Source: UBA12481 sp012523435
GTDB taxonomy: Bacteria; Bacteroidota; Bacteroidia; Bacteroidales; UBA12481
Direction of reading: 5' to 3'
Assembly: GCA_028686135.1 (NCBI GenBank)
Contig: JAQUCP010000006.1
Coordinates: forward strand, 62,001 to 126,000
DNA length: 64,000 bases
The translations under genes and the position numbers were made by a program. Shown piece after piece: positions 1-9,030 of the stretch; position 1 is the stretch's first letter, and every line of letters begins with the position of its first letter. The notes beneath the pieces were generated by a model, which made no database searches, had not been told where the DNA came from, and saw only the letters and a list, made by a program, of their open reading frames with translations.

Positions 1-127
1 CCATGAGTGGCTGCCGGCAGGCAACCACGAAGTAACCCTCCAGGAAGGTAAGCTGCACCCCGGAATCTACTTCTACAAGCTGACAACCACGCAGGGATCC
101 AGCATTGGGAAAATGATAAAAAATTGA
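1..127 (+). CDS. C-terminal end of a type IX-sorted secreted protein (partial)
   Basis: The reading frame enters from the left edge (first full codon at 2) and stops with TGA at 125-127, giving about 41 residues. The tail has the form of a type A sorting domain: a beta-strand, then GIYFYKL, then a basic end (GKMIKN). In Bacteroidota such tails direct export through the type IX secretion system and are removed at the cell surface. The function of the rest of the protein lies outside the window and cannot be stated. Confidence 0.75.
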   Translation, partial: HEWLPAGNHEVTLQEGKLHPGIYFYKLTTTQGSSIGKMIKN

Positions 128-187
128 ATACAAGCAACTTATAATCGAACTCTCGCCCTGGGCCTTGTTGTTGCCACGATTCACTAA

Positions 188-511
188 TCACTTTTTCACC
201 GCCACTCCCCAGGTAATGAAGACATTGAATTCGCGCTCAACACCATCATGACCGGTGCGGGTGGTTTTTGCTGCTAGGGTTGTTTGCACGTTTACCAGGT
301 TCGCTTCTTTAAAATACTGAACCATCTCATCATGATGGAATCCCATGTGGGTAACCCCGATATTGCTACTGTGGAAAAAGCCATGGTCCGGTTCAAGTTC
401 GGCGATAAAGAGTTGTCCTCCAGGATTGAGATAGGATAACATTTTGACATGATAAGACCTTCTATCCCACTCCCGAGCCTGTTTGTCAAAGTGATTCTCC
501 ATGCAACCCAA
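188..511 (-). pseudogene. Class I SAM methyltransferase with internal deletion
   Basis: The 107-residue frame starts like a class I methyltransferase (FDKQAREWDR, residues 8-17). It then jumps to the late half of that fold: LNPGGQLFIAELEPDHGFFHS is the usual strand-5 region after the Asp/Glu loop, and a C-terminal strand follows. The roughly 100 or more residues between them, including the glycine-rich SAM-binding motif I, are missing, although the frame stays open. The family is normally about 200-250 residues long. The product cannot bind SAM in the normal way, so I call it a decayed gene. It lies 11 bp downstream of the membrane protein gene on the same strand. A second ATG at 502 is an equally good start. 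Confidence 0.65.
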
Positions 512-522
512 CCTATTTATCG

Positions 523-1044
523 TTAACGATGACTGGAAACAAAACCACCGGTTCCCTTTTCCCTGGTGTCAGTATTATGTGGCCTTGATCGCCGAAAATG
601 AGCCATCACACCTGGCATCAGCGTGAAAATCAAGATGAGCAGGCCAAGAATGGCAACAGCCGACTGGATCCAGAACTGGTAGCCAATGAGAATGATCTGC
701 ACATGAATCCAAATAATGACCATCAGCCCGGTATAAAGACTGTAGGTCCAGGCCCAATGACGATTCCGATAGATATTGAACACATGAGCCCACTTCCAGT
801 GTGGCCTGGTTAGCAGGGGATAAATCAACAAGAGCGGTAATAGCCCAAGAAAAACCCCCAGAACCAGGCCCGGCGTAAAGAAACTCTCAAAAGGCAATAG
901 TTCCAGCACCTCCGGTGGCATCCCTAGATACTCACCTGATGGATCGTACATCAGCCCAAAACCTCCAAACAGAGCGGCGGCGGATAGGATTAAAAGGAGG
1001 AAAATAAGAATATAAAGTGTGAAGGGTTTTTTATCCTTACCCAT
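523..1044 (-). CDS. Small integral membrane protein, function unknown
   Basis: 173 residues with four clear hydrophobic segments (about residues 9-30, 55-78, 100-122 and 127-147), a basic N-terminus (MGKDKK) and a polar C-terminal tail rich in Arg and His. There is no signal peptide cleavage site and no catalytic motif I recognise. Repeated Trp and His in the RPHWKW and NRHWAWTY stretches sit at a membrane edge. It may share a transcript with the broken methyltransferase downstream. I do not recognise the family. Confidence 0.6.
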   Translation of the reverse strand: MGKDKKPFTLYILIFLLLILSAAALFGGFGLMYDPSGEYLGMPPEVLELLPFESFFTPGLVLGVFLGLLPLLLIYPLLTRPHWKWAHVFNIYRNRHWAWTYSLYTGLMVIIWIHVQIILIGYQFWIQSAVAILGLLILIFTLMPGVMAHFRRSRPHNTDTREKGTGGFVSSHR

Positions 1045-1079
1045 TACATCATATTTGGTTAAACCATCAGTAGAATCAA

Positions 1080-4000
1080 CTACAACTCCTTGATTCTCAC
1101 GTTTCTAAACCTCAATTGAGATCCATGCCCCAGAAATCCAATATGGCCCGAACGCCTTTTCAGGCCGGGGTGATCATTATGGTCAATGGTGCCATTTCGG
1201 CTGGCCTCGGCCAGATCGCCATCTACAATAACGGTCCCGTTCACAGTCACCCGGATATGGTTCCCCTTGATCCAGATCTCCTCTTCGTTCCATTCACCTA
1301 CCGGCTTGAGAGAGCCCCGGCGTGCGGGAATGACTCCATATACCGAGCCATGGTACTGATACTGTTGCAGGTTAGCGTAAATAGGTGATGAATCGTCCAA
1401 CACCTGGATTTCCATGCCGACATAGGCAGCATCTCCCTCCAGCGGAGCACGAATCCCAATACCGTTATTGGCGCCCGGGGTGAGCTGAAACTCAAAACGG
1501 AAGGCAAAATCAGCATACTCCTTTTCCGTGTATAGGTTACCAGAACCACCACCTTGCGGATCGACCAAAATTTCACTATTATCTACCTTATAGTCAGTCT
1601 TATTACCAATCCAGCCATCCAGATTTTTGCCATTAAATAGGGCTACAAATCCTTCTGACTGTTCCTCCACGGTGAGACCATACGTTTCACTGCTGATCTC
1701 CCTCACATAAATATTCCTGAATCCCAGGTCAGTACCATGAGCTTGCAACTCAATCGCTCCGGTGGGGAAGATTGGCAGGGAACGATCCCAGTAGTTTTCG
1801 AGAATCACCTGATCGACAACGAGAACACCATTGAGGTAAACAGTTACCCGATCACCTATCATTTTGATATAGAAGGTATTCCACTCTCCTACCGGATTAT
1901 CGGCAAAGCGAAGCGGTTTACTTGGGTTAACCTGATTATTGTAAAGGCCGCCTGATCCCACCTGGGCACCTACGTCGGTACGGGCTGGATCCCAAATCTG
2001 GACCTGTGGGGTTCCACGGAGGTAAATTCCGCTATCACCATTTTTCGTGATGCGCCAATCGACCCACATCTCGAAATCGCCGTAATCTTTTACGGAACAC
2101 AGGTTTTCATAACCTGTTCCGGTGAATCGGATGACTCCATTATCCACCGTCCAATTCTCGGGAATGCGGGCATCAGCTTCGATCTGCTTCTTAGCCAGGT
2201 CATCGCGACTCATTTTGCTGCGGGCGATTGGATTCTCAACCAGACCTTTCCATCCGGTCAGGTCTTTGCCGTTAAACATCGACACAAACCCCGGGTCTTT
2301 AGGCATGCTGTTGATCCAGTTCCGCATATTCTCTTTGGCGTACTGGCTATCGGGTCCGCTGATTACCTGGATACACTTCTCCAGGATGGGTTTAACCTCA
2401 TCACCGTACATTCCCTCGCGGCTACCGGATGGTGGCATAGCGATATTCATGGCAACCCAGGCAGCATCGCTGGCTATTGCCGGATCATCGAGAAAGCCGG
2501 CGACAAACACCAGGGTCAGGAAGGTCCGGTTGTTATCAAGCGCCTGAATCACCTCTCGTTTCTGATCAGGATTTGAGGCCAGATCCATTATCTTCCTCAG
2601 CTGCAACAGTTTCTGATCAGGATGCAACCGTGCTTTCCCGATTTTATTAACATAGGCTGAGAAGGCTTCCGGCTTATATTTCTTCACTTTTCCGGAGGCG
2701 ATATCAAACAGATGGCTGGCTGCGGATTGGTCTTTCCACAGGGTTAAAGCCTTAAATGCCTGATCTTTAGCAGAACCTCTTTGCGTTTTAAACTCTGACA
2801 CAACCAGATCCAGGGCATCATCTCCACCCACTCTGGGGATCACCCCGAGCAGTTTTTCGCGGAGTGCTTTTTTTGTTTTATAGGCTTCCAGGATTGACTG
2901 ATTGCGAACATCGCCATCCTGATTTGCTGAGATAGCCACAACGAGAGCATCTTGCACACTGGAGATCTCTTTCGGCTGTTTCGCATTCTCCAGAATTGGG
3001 AGGAGCAGGTTATCATCGCCAGCCTGGGTCACCTTTGGCAAGGCGGCATAAGCAGCAGCACTGACGGCGGGGTTCGGATCGGTGAGATGATCTCTTACGA
3101 TCGCTGAATGTAAAACAGCTTTCCGAGCTGCCAGAATATTGATTAACACTGGCTTAGCCTCGTCCGGAGTGTCCCCGATAGCGGCAGCAATATCGGCTGT
3201 CTCTTGGGCTCCGACGAGTTGATTCAACAGTACGCCGGCATTATCAATCTCAGCACTGGTAGCTTTCTCCAGATTCTGTAACACCACAGGGAGGGCTTTC
3301 TTTCCATCCAGACTCACGAGGGCCGTTAGAGCTGCAGCTCTAAGATCAGGGTTATCGCCCCGATTCATGGTATTCAACATAGGCCGGATAACCGGATTGC
3401 CGGTTTTGGCCAACATGTTCACGATCTCAACAGCCAGCTCGGGCTGAGCAGCTTTTGCTTTATCCATCCATTTGCGAATGGCTGCTATATCGTTAATTTT
3501 CAAGGCATTACCCAAAACAGCCTCTCGATATTTTTTATCCGGATGATCAACTCCCTTGAGTAACAGGTCGAGGGCTTCGTACCCGGTATGATCAGCCAGA
3601 ATACTCATTGCGGCCAATCCGGTGGTCATGTTAACCGGCTTGGTGCACTCTTTCACCAGCATGCGGCAGATCTCATTAACCTTGGCAAGATCCCCGCCCT
3701 TAGCCAGGTTATCCAGATACACCAGCAGGGAGCGGGTGGCATCGGTAGGCTCGTAGGCATAGTCGGCTTGACGGGCAGCCTGGAGCATCACCTCTGATGA
3801 GGCTGGTGCTCCGATTTGGGAGAGGGCAAAAAGTACAGCCTTTTTCAGGTGTGGATTGGCAGTACCTGCCAGGTTCCGGATACTCTCTTCGGCGCACATG
3901 CCTCCATACTGTCCAAAGGCATTAACCACCACCACCTGATTATCGCCGGTCAACTCGGGGATAGCCACTTTCAGCGCATGCATCGCCGGGTGGAGCTTCA

Positions 4001-4478
4001 TGTTCACCAATACGGCGGCAGCAGGCTCAACAAGCTCAGAATCAGAAAGATAATTAGCAACTGGCTCTATCGCTTCCTCTCTTGCAAAAAACTTCAGGTG
4101 GTAGAGGAAGAAGGATTTAACCTCTTTATTCGTTGCTTTCTCCAGCGCCTGGAGAAACTGATTGGAAACCATCATTCGGGCTTCCTCATGTTGACCTTCG
4201 CCCAGGACCAGAGCCAGGGCATTCAGGGCATAGCGGGCATTTGTGTCATCACCGGTACCCGGGGCCACGATCAGCTTAGTGATCTCGGGTAAACCGGCCT
4301 CACCCAGCTGGATCATCTCGTAAACAGCACGATCGCGTTGGGCCAGATCTCTCGCAGGCATCTGGGCAAGAACATCAGCAATCCGGGTGGACAACAGTCG
4401 GACATCCTGTGCCTGTGCTGTAAAACTCATGGTGAAAGTAACCAGCACCATCACCAGGATATTCTTCATATTTTTCAT
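1080..4478 (-). CDS. Secreted HEAT-repeat protein with two DUF1080 (3-keto-disaccharide hydrolase-like) domains
   Basis: About 1132 residues from the ATG at 4478, chosen because a good signal peptide follows (ILVMVLVTFTMSFTAQAQ). Residues of about 40-720 are alpha-helical repeats with HEAT/armadillo-like character. Two C-terminal concanavalin-like DUF1080 domains follow, each opening with the hallmark FNGK(D/N)L(T/D)GW, near residues 733 and 946. DUF1080 domains occur in secreted proteins that act on 3-keto sugars or bind glycans. The partner gene upstream encodes a Gfo/Idh/MocA oxidoreductase, and the stop-to-start spacing is 46 bp, which fits a periplasmic sugar oxidation and cleavage pair. 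The exact substrate cannot be read from sequence. Confidence 0.85.
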   Translation of the reverse strand: MKNMKNILVMVLVTFTMSFTAQAQDVRLLSTRIADVLAQMPARDLAQRDRAVYEMIQLGEAGLPEITKLIVAPGTGDDTNARYALNALALVLGEGQHEEARMMVSNQFLQALEKATNKEVKSFFLYHLKFFAREEAIEPVANYLSDSELVEPAAAVLVNMKLHPAMHALKVAIPELTGDNQVVVVNAFGQYGGMCAEESIRNLAGTANPHLKKAVLFALSQIGAPASSEVMLQAARQADYAYEPTDATRSLLVYLDNLAKGGDLAKVNEICRMLVKECTKPVNMTTGLAAMSILADHTGYEALDLLLKGVDHPDKKYREAVLGNALKINDIAAIRKWMDKAKAAQPELAVEIVNMLAKTGNPVIRPMLNTMNRGDNPDLRAAALTALVSLDGKKALPVVLQNLEKATSAEIDNAGVLLNQLVGAQETADIAAAIGDTPDEAKPVLINILAARKAVLHSAIVRDHLTDPNPAVSAAAYAALPKVTQAGDDNLLLPILENAKQPKEISSVQDALVVAISANQDGDVRNQSILEAYKTKKALREKLLGVIPRVGGDDALDLVVSEFKTQRGSAKDQAFKALTLWKDQSAASHLFDIASGKVKKYKPEAFSAYVNKIGKARLHPDQKLLQLRKIMDLASNPDQKREVIQALDNNRTFLTLVFVAGFLDDPAIASDAAWVAMNIAMPPSGSREGMYGDEVKPILEKCIQVISGPDSQYAKENMRNWINSMPKDPGFVSMFNGKDLTGWKGLVENPIARSKMSRDDLAKKQIEADARIPENWTVDNGVIRFTGTGYENLCSVKDYGDFEMWVDWRITKNGDSGIYLRGTPQVQIWDPARTDVGAQVGSGGLYNNQVNPSKPLRFADNPVGEWNTFYIKMIGDRVTVYLNGVLVVDQVILENYWDRSLPIFPTGAIELQAHGTDLGFRNIYVREISSETYGLTVEEQSEGFVALFNGKNLDGWIGNKTDYKVDNSEILVDPQGGGSGNLYTEKEYADFAFRFEFQLTPGANNGIGIRAPLEGDAAYVGMEIQVLDDSSPIYANLQQYQYHGSVYGVIPARRGSLKPVGEWNEEEIWIKGNHIRVTVNGTVIVDGDLAEASRNGTIDHNDHPGLKRRSGHIGFLGHGSQLRFRNVRIKEL

Positions 4479-4524
4479 AGTTGTTCTAACTTCTTTAAGG
4501 TAAATCGTAAGAGCACATCGCAAA

Positions 4525-5796
4525 TTACAGCGTCCACGGCGACCGCATCGGCTGGTTAATCATCCGGTTAGCCCCTTCATCATCGATAAACTCCTGTTTC
4601 ACAGGATCATATTTCAACGAGCGGCCCAATCGAACGGCAATAATTCCAAGGTTAACGATAGTCGAGGAGCGGTGTCCGTTCATTTCATTCAGCGCGAACT
4701 TCTGGCGGGTACGAACCGATTCGGAGAAGATTCCGATCTGTGGTTCGGGATCCGGCAGCGTTTCGATAAATTTTTGGATGTTCGGTATGGTTGACCGGAA
4801 TCCGCGGTACACTTTCCCATAGGGACCTTCGATATAGGCAGCATCCTTATCACGGTTCTCCCCGTCGAGGATGATTTTGCAGCCATCAGCATAGGTATAT
4901 TCGATTCTCCTCCAGGATCCGCAGGCATCGGGATGCTGCTGCGGAGCATCCACCTCCACGGATACCGGACTGGTATCATCTTTCCCAAGCATATACTGAA
5001 CCGGATCGAGATAATGTTGACCCATATCACCCAGGCCACCACCATCGTAATCCCAATATCCGCGAAAGACCGAATGAACACGTTCCGGGTTGTAAGGCTT
5101 GTACGGAGCCGGTCCGAGCCAGAAATCATAATCCAGATCCTCGGGCACCGGCATCGGAGCGAGGTTAGTCTTCCCACTCCAGTAAAATTTCCAGTCGTAG
5201 CCGGTGATTCCGCTGACGGTTACTTTCAGGGGCCACCCTAGTACTCCACTGTCTATCAATTTTTTAAGTGGTTTAACATCCGTTCCCAAACCATAAAATC
5301 CATCCTTAAAGCGGAACCAGGTATTAAGACGGAACATTCGTCCGTGGCGGTTGACAGCTTCGACAACTTTAATTCCCTCACCGATCGTGCGGGTCATAGG
5401 CTTCTCGCACCAGATATCTTTACCTGCTTCGGCGGCAGCAACAGCCATCAGGCCGTGCCAGTGTGGGGGAGTAGCAATATGAACGACATCAATATCCGGG
5501 CGAGCGAGCAGCTCCCGGAAGTCGTGGTAACCGGTAACTCCCTGACCAGCCTGTGCCAGGGCCTGGCGCAAGTGGCCACGGTCCACATCACATACGGCCA
5601 GCAATTTGGTGCCTTCGTAATCAAAATGACCGCGACCCATACCACCAACCCCGATAATCCCCTTGGTTAGCTGGTCGCTGGGAGCTGTATAACCGGAACC
5701 GCCCAACACGTGGCGTGGAACTACCGTAAACGCGGCTGCACCCAGGATCCCGGTTTTCAAGAAGTTCCTGCGGTTAACTGTTTGTTTTTCTTTCAT
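4525..5796 (-). CDS. Gfo/Idh/MocA family oxidoreductase with Tat signal
   Basis: 423 residues from the ATG at 5796. An upstream in-frame start (5865) would lie inside the promoter, so I reject it. The N-terminus carries a twin-arginine signal (NRRNFLKTG, followed by a hydrophobic Ala/Val stretch), so the enzyme should be exported folded with its nicotinamide cofactor. A Rossmann glycine motif (GVGGMGRGH) and the EKPM motif of the family are present. Family members oxidise or reduce sugars, inositols and amino sugars. The gene leads an operon with the DUF1080 protein downstream. In this lineage such pairs are linked to breakdown of glycosides through 3-keto intermediates; that link is inference here. 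Confidence 0.88.
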   Translation of the reverse strand: MKEKQTVNRRNFLKTGILGAAAFTVVPRHVLGGSGYTAPSDQLTKGIIGVGGMGRGHFDYEGTKLLAVCDVDRGHLRQALAQAGQGVTGYHDFRELLARPDIDVVHIATPPHWHGLMAVAAAEAGKDIWCEKPMTRTIGEGIKVVEAVNRHGRMFRLNTWFRFKDGFYGLGTDVKPLKKLIDSGVLGWPLKVTVSGITGYDWKFYWSGKTNLAPMPVPEDLDYDFWLGPAPYKPYNPERVHSVFRGYWDYDGGGLGDMGQHYLDPVQYMLGKDDTSPVSVEVDAPQQHPDACGSWRRIEYTYADGCKIILDGENRDKDAAYIEGPYGKVYRGFRSTIPNIQKFIETLPDPEPQIGIFSESVRTRQKFALNEMNGHRSSTIVNLGIIAVRLGRSLKYDPVKQEFIDDEGANRMINQPMRSPWTL

Positions 5797-5834
5797 AGTA
5801 AAACGCTTTGGAATGAAATCAAAAAATAGATGCC

Positions 5835-5865
5835 CGAAGGTAGGATTTTTACGAAAGCCGGACAA
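5835..5865 (-). promoter_or_regulatory. Bacteroidota-type promoter for the Gfo/Idh-DUF1080 operon
   Basis: On the minus strand TTG (5863-5865) is followed by exactly 20 bases and then TACCTTCG (5835-5842). This fits the Bacteroidota -33 TTG / -7 TAnnTTTG pattern with one mismatch. It lies 39 bp upstream of the chosen ATG at 5796. Confidence 0.6.
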
Positions 5866-5949
5866 GAGCTATCGGGATAACCTCTTTTTGGAAAAATCTA
5901 ACCATTTTTGAAAAGCTTTATCCTTAAAGGAATTCTTAATCCGAATAAA

Positions 5950-7884
5950 ATGAAAAAAGAGAAATTCTTCTTCTGCCTTTCATTATTGGCAATCGCTTCC
6001 GTGTGCCTAAATCTCCATGCCCAGGACACGATCCAGGTGGTTACTCATGATCAGGTTAAGGTGGTAACCGATCCATCGAAGGGTGTGAATAGTTATTCAG
6101 CACAAGCCCACTTCCCGGAGGCCGGAGTGCCGATCCGCAAAGTCAACCTGCTAGTCACCTTCGAGTGCCCCGATGGGCTGGCTTGTGGTGAGTGGGACTA
6201 TATCGACCACATCAATTTACAGGGTCACGATCCGGTGACAGGCGAACCGTTTACCTATGAAATCGCACGGCTGATCACCCCCTACGGTCGGTTTTTCGGG
6301 ACCGACTGGCGCTTTACATTCAAAACTGATGTGACGGATTTCGCTTCCTTGCTACGAAACCAGGCGATTGTTGAGTATGTGCATACGGGTTATGAATCGA
6401 ACACCACGTGCGGATGGAAGATTTCGGTAAAATTCGAGTTTATCCAGGGCCCACCGGTTGCCGGAATCGTTGCGATCCACCCCCTGTGGAACGGCAGCTT
6501 CCCCTATGGCAATCCCGAAGATGATATTGAGCAATACCTCGATGAGAAAACCATCAAAACACAAGATAAAACCAGGCTATTACGCCTGAGGATTCTTCAA
6601 ACCGGCCATGGGATGGACCGCACCGAGAATTGTGCCGAGTTTTGCTCCAAATGGCGCGAGGTGATCTTCAACGGTCAGGTGGTTGAACACCGCGATATGT
6701 GGGTCACCTGTGGTTCCAATCCGGTTTACCCGCAGGCTGGAACCTGGATCTTCGACCGGGCCAACTGGTGCCCGGGATGCATGGTCGGACAGGAACACTT
6801 CGATCTGGTCGTTGAGCCCGGCAGCTCGCATGTCATTGATGTTAATATGGAGCCGTACCAAGTGACGCGTGGAGAACCATCGGCAAACTATGTATTTAGC
6901 TCATTTTTAATTGAATATCAAAAACCTAAGGCAACCCATGATGTAGCGATTGACGAGATCTTGGTGCCGTCGGCAGATGATCTATATTCCCGGATGAATC
7001 CAGCCTCCTTTGGAGCCCGGATCCGGATTAAAAATAATGGTACCACGCCGCTAAAGTCTGCTATCATTGAGTATGGCCTGAACGGACAGAAACCCTTGGT
7101 CCACCTGTGGAAAGGGGAGCTGGCATTTGGACAGTCGGAGGAGCTGCTCCTGCCGGGAGTCATTCATTCCGACCAGCAGACCGACCTGTTCACGGTCAAC
7201 ATCAACCGGCCCAACGGCAGATCCGACCGTTATAACGGTGATAACCGGATGACCTCCTTATGGAGCGCACCTCCGGTCTATCCCGGAGAGTTCGTGGTCA
7301 TCTGCAAAACCAACCGCGATACCATGCAAAATGCCTGGAGAATAACGGATGCCCAAGGGAAGATTTGGTTCCAGCGCGAAGAATCTGAGTTAAAGGCTAA
7401 TCGAGAATATCGCGATACGGTTACTTTGCCCGATGGGCATTACAATTTGCTAGTCACCGACCGGGGAGGCGACGGGCTGGAGTTTTGGTACAATGCCCGG
7501 TCGGGAATGGGATATGTCAGACTGGCCAGAACGGATGGTGGACTGATCCAGGCTTTTGGCAGTGATTTCGGCAATGAGATCTTCCAGAACTTCACGGTTG
7601 ATAGCCAGGCAACGGAACATGCCACCCAGGATGCCCTGGTGCTGGTCTATCCCCACCGGCCTATCCAGAACACCACCCTGATGCTCCATTTTAACCAACC
7701 TCAAACAGTGAAAGCTAAATTGACAAACCAGGCAGGAAAACTCATGCAGGAATTGACTTGGTTTGAGGTGACCAAAGGTGATTTTCTCATCGATCTATCC
7801 AACTACCCTGATGACACTTACCTCCTGGAAATCAGCTACAACGGCCAAAATCAGCAGATCAGATTAAAGAAAGCAAGGAGATAA
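5950..7884 (+). CDS. Secreted PNGase F-like (peptide-N-glycosidase F domain) protein
   Basis: 644 residues from the ATG at 5950. The earlier in-frame ATG (5908) would put 14 residues before a clean signal peptide (KKEKFFFCLSLLAIASVCLNLHAQ). Residues of about 35-330 resemble the two jelly-roll domains of peptide-N-glycosidase F, which removes N-glycans from glycoproteins. The N-terminal half has the Cys-rich CPDGLACGEWDY stretch. The C-terminal half has GHGMDRTENCAEF, an Asn-Pro/GTW stretch and WCPG. The acidic residues that PNGase F uses for catalysis have plausible counterparts in EWDY and ENCAEF. The middle is a beta-sandwich-like region. The last 80 residues look like a type IX sorting tail. 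It is transcribed divergently from the sugar-oxidation operon and converges with the AI-2E gene (2-bp gap). Confidence 0.8.
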   Translation: MKKEKFFFCLSLLAIASVCLNLHAQDTIQVVTHDQVKVVTDPSKGVNSYSAQAHFPEAGVPIRKVNLLVTFECPDGLACGEWDYIDHINLQGHDPVTGEPFTYEIARLITPYGRFFGTDWRFTFKTDVTDFASLLRNQAIVEYVHTGYESNTTCGWKISVKFEFIQGPPVAGIVAIHPLWNGSFPYGNPEDDIEQYLDEKTIKTQDKTRLLRLRILQTGHGMDRTENCAEFCSKWREVIFNGQVVEHRDMWVTCGSNPVYPQAGTWIFDRANWCPGCMVGQEHFDLVVEPGSSHVIDVNMEPYQVTRGEPSANYVFSSFLIEYQKPKATHDVAIDEILVPSADDLYSRMNPASFGARIRIKNNGTTPLKSAIIEYGLNGQKPLVHLWKGELAFGQSEELLLPGVIHSDQQTDLFTVNINRPNGRSDRYNGDNRMTSLWSAPPVYPGEFVVICKTNRDTMQNAWRITDAQGKIWFQREESELKANREYRDTVTLPDGHYNLLVTDRGGDGLEFWYNARSGMGYVRLARTDGGLIQAFGSDFGNEIFQNFTVDSQATEHATQDALVLVYPHRPIQNTTLMLHFNQPQTVKAKLTNQAGKLMQELTWFEVTKGDFLIDLSNYPDDTYLLEISYNGQNQQIRLKKARR

Positions 7885-7886
7885 AA

Positions 7887-9005
7887 TTAGAGCCCTTCGG
7901 TGATTTTTTGGACCAGCTTATTCTGATTAAAAAACTCTTTTGCGATCACCCGAATTACGGTGTAGGCTGGTATGGCAATCAGCATTCCAACCACCCCTCC
8001 TATAGTCGCGGCAAGCAGAATCACGATGAAGATTTCGAGGGGATGTGATTTGACCGAACGAGAGAAGATCTGAGGTTGAAAGACAACATTATCAATGAGT
8101 TGAGTAATCTCCATCGCGATGAAGATATAAATCAGCAGTGGAATCATTTCGGTAGCGACATCCATCGGCATGCTGACCGCCACGCCAACCAACATCCCAA
8201 TCAGCGTACCGAGGAATGGACCAACGTATGGAATGACATTCAACACTCCTGAAATCAAGGCAATGGTGACGGCATGATTAAACTGCAGACCAACGATGGA
8301 TAATCCTGCCGTATTTAGGATGATGATTCCCGTGATTTGCAGCATCACCCCAATAAAATACCGCTTCAGTAGAATGCTGATTGAGTGAATCGCATTACGC
8401 ACGTTTTGTTCCTTATCTTCAGGGAAGAAGAGTACCAAAGCATCGGCGAAAAGGTCTGATTCCCGCATAAAATAATAGGAGATAAAGGAGATTGCCAGAA
8501 TTGCGATAAAGGCATCTCCCAGGATCCCGGCAACATTGGAAACAAAGCCAGAAAACTCGACCTGGCCGATAGCTGTTACGACAGTGTTGCGTGTCCACGC
8601 CAGAAGGTCGAAGTCAACCGGAACCAGATTAAAACCGGCAAGAAAATCCCTGAGCTTACCAATGGGTGCTTCGAGGTTGGCTATCAGGCTGTTCAGGTCA
8701 AGATTGGAAAAATACTTGATCTCATTGACTACCAAAGGCAGGAAGATGTAGAAAAACGTGAACGCCAGTCCCCAAAAGAGGAGCACGGTTATCAACGAAC
8801 AGAGACCTCTTGGAAGAGGTCTTTTCCCAAGATGGATTTTCTGTAGGAGGTTTACCAGAGGCTCTCCAATCATCGAAATCACAAATGCTACGATGATATA
8901 AACAACGATGGAGCTAAAGAACCAGATACTGAATCCTGCCACCAGCAGAGTGACACCCAGGATGATCAGCCGCTGGACATTTGTTAGGGACGGACGGGCA
9001 ACCAT
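7887..9005 (-). CDS. AI-2E family transporter (PerM/YdiK-like permease)
   Basis: 372 residues with about eight hydrophobic segments. The arrangement is typical of the AI-2E/PerM family: paired helices at the N-terminus, a less hydrophobic stretch at residues 75-150, and a conserved C-terminal core with NVIPYVGPFLG near residue 255 and DNVVFQPQI followed by HPLEIF. Members move small molecules or ions such as autoinducer-2, indole or Na+/H+; the substrate here is unknown. It is the last gene of a minus-strand run behind lon and the flippase gene (25-bp gap). Confidence 0.85.
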   Translation of the reverse strand: MVARPSLTNVQRLIILGVTLLVAGFSIWFFSSIVVYIIVAFVISMIGEPLVNLLQKIHLGKRPLPRGLCSLITVLLFWGLAFTFFYIFLPLVVNEIKYFSNLDLNSLIANLEAPIGKLRDFLAGFNLVPVDFDLLAWTRNTVVTAIGQVEFSGFVSNVAGILGDAFIAILAISFISYYFMRESDLFADALVLFFPEDKEQNVRNAIHSISILLKRYFIGVMLQITGIIILNTAGLSIVGLQFNHAVTIALISGVLNVIPYVGPFLGTLIGMLVGVAVSMPMDVATEMIPLLIYIFIAMEITQLIDNVVFQPQIFSRSVKSHPLEIFIVILLAATIGGVVGMLIAIPAYTVIRVIAKEFFNQNKLVQKITEGL

Positions 9006-9030
9006 AGAAAGTAAAGATAATGTTTTCCAA

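Noticed and set aside
3816..4292. 158-codon plus-strand frame inside the HEAT/DUF1080 gene
   Set aside because: Antisense to clear helical repeats; no family-like pattern in the translation.
5908..5949. Longer N-terminus for the PNGase F-like protein
   Set aside because: It would place 14 residues ahead of a complete signal peptide; the ATG at 5950 gives a normal export signal.
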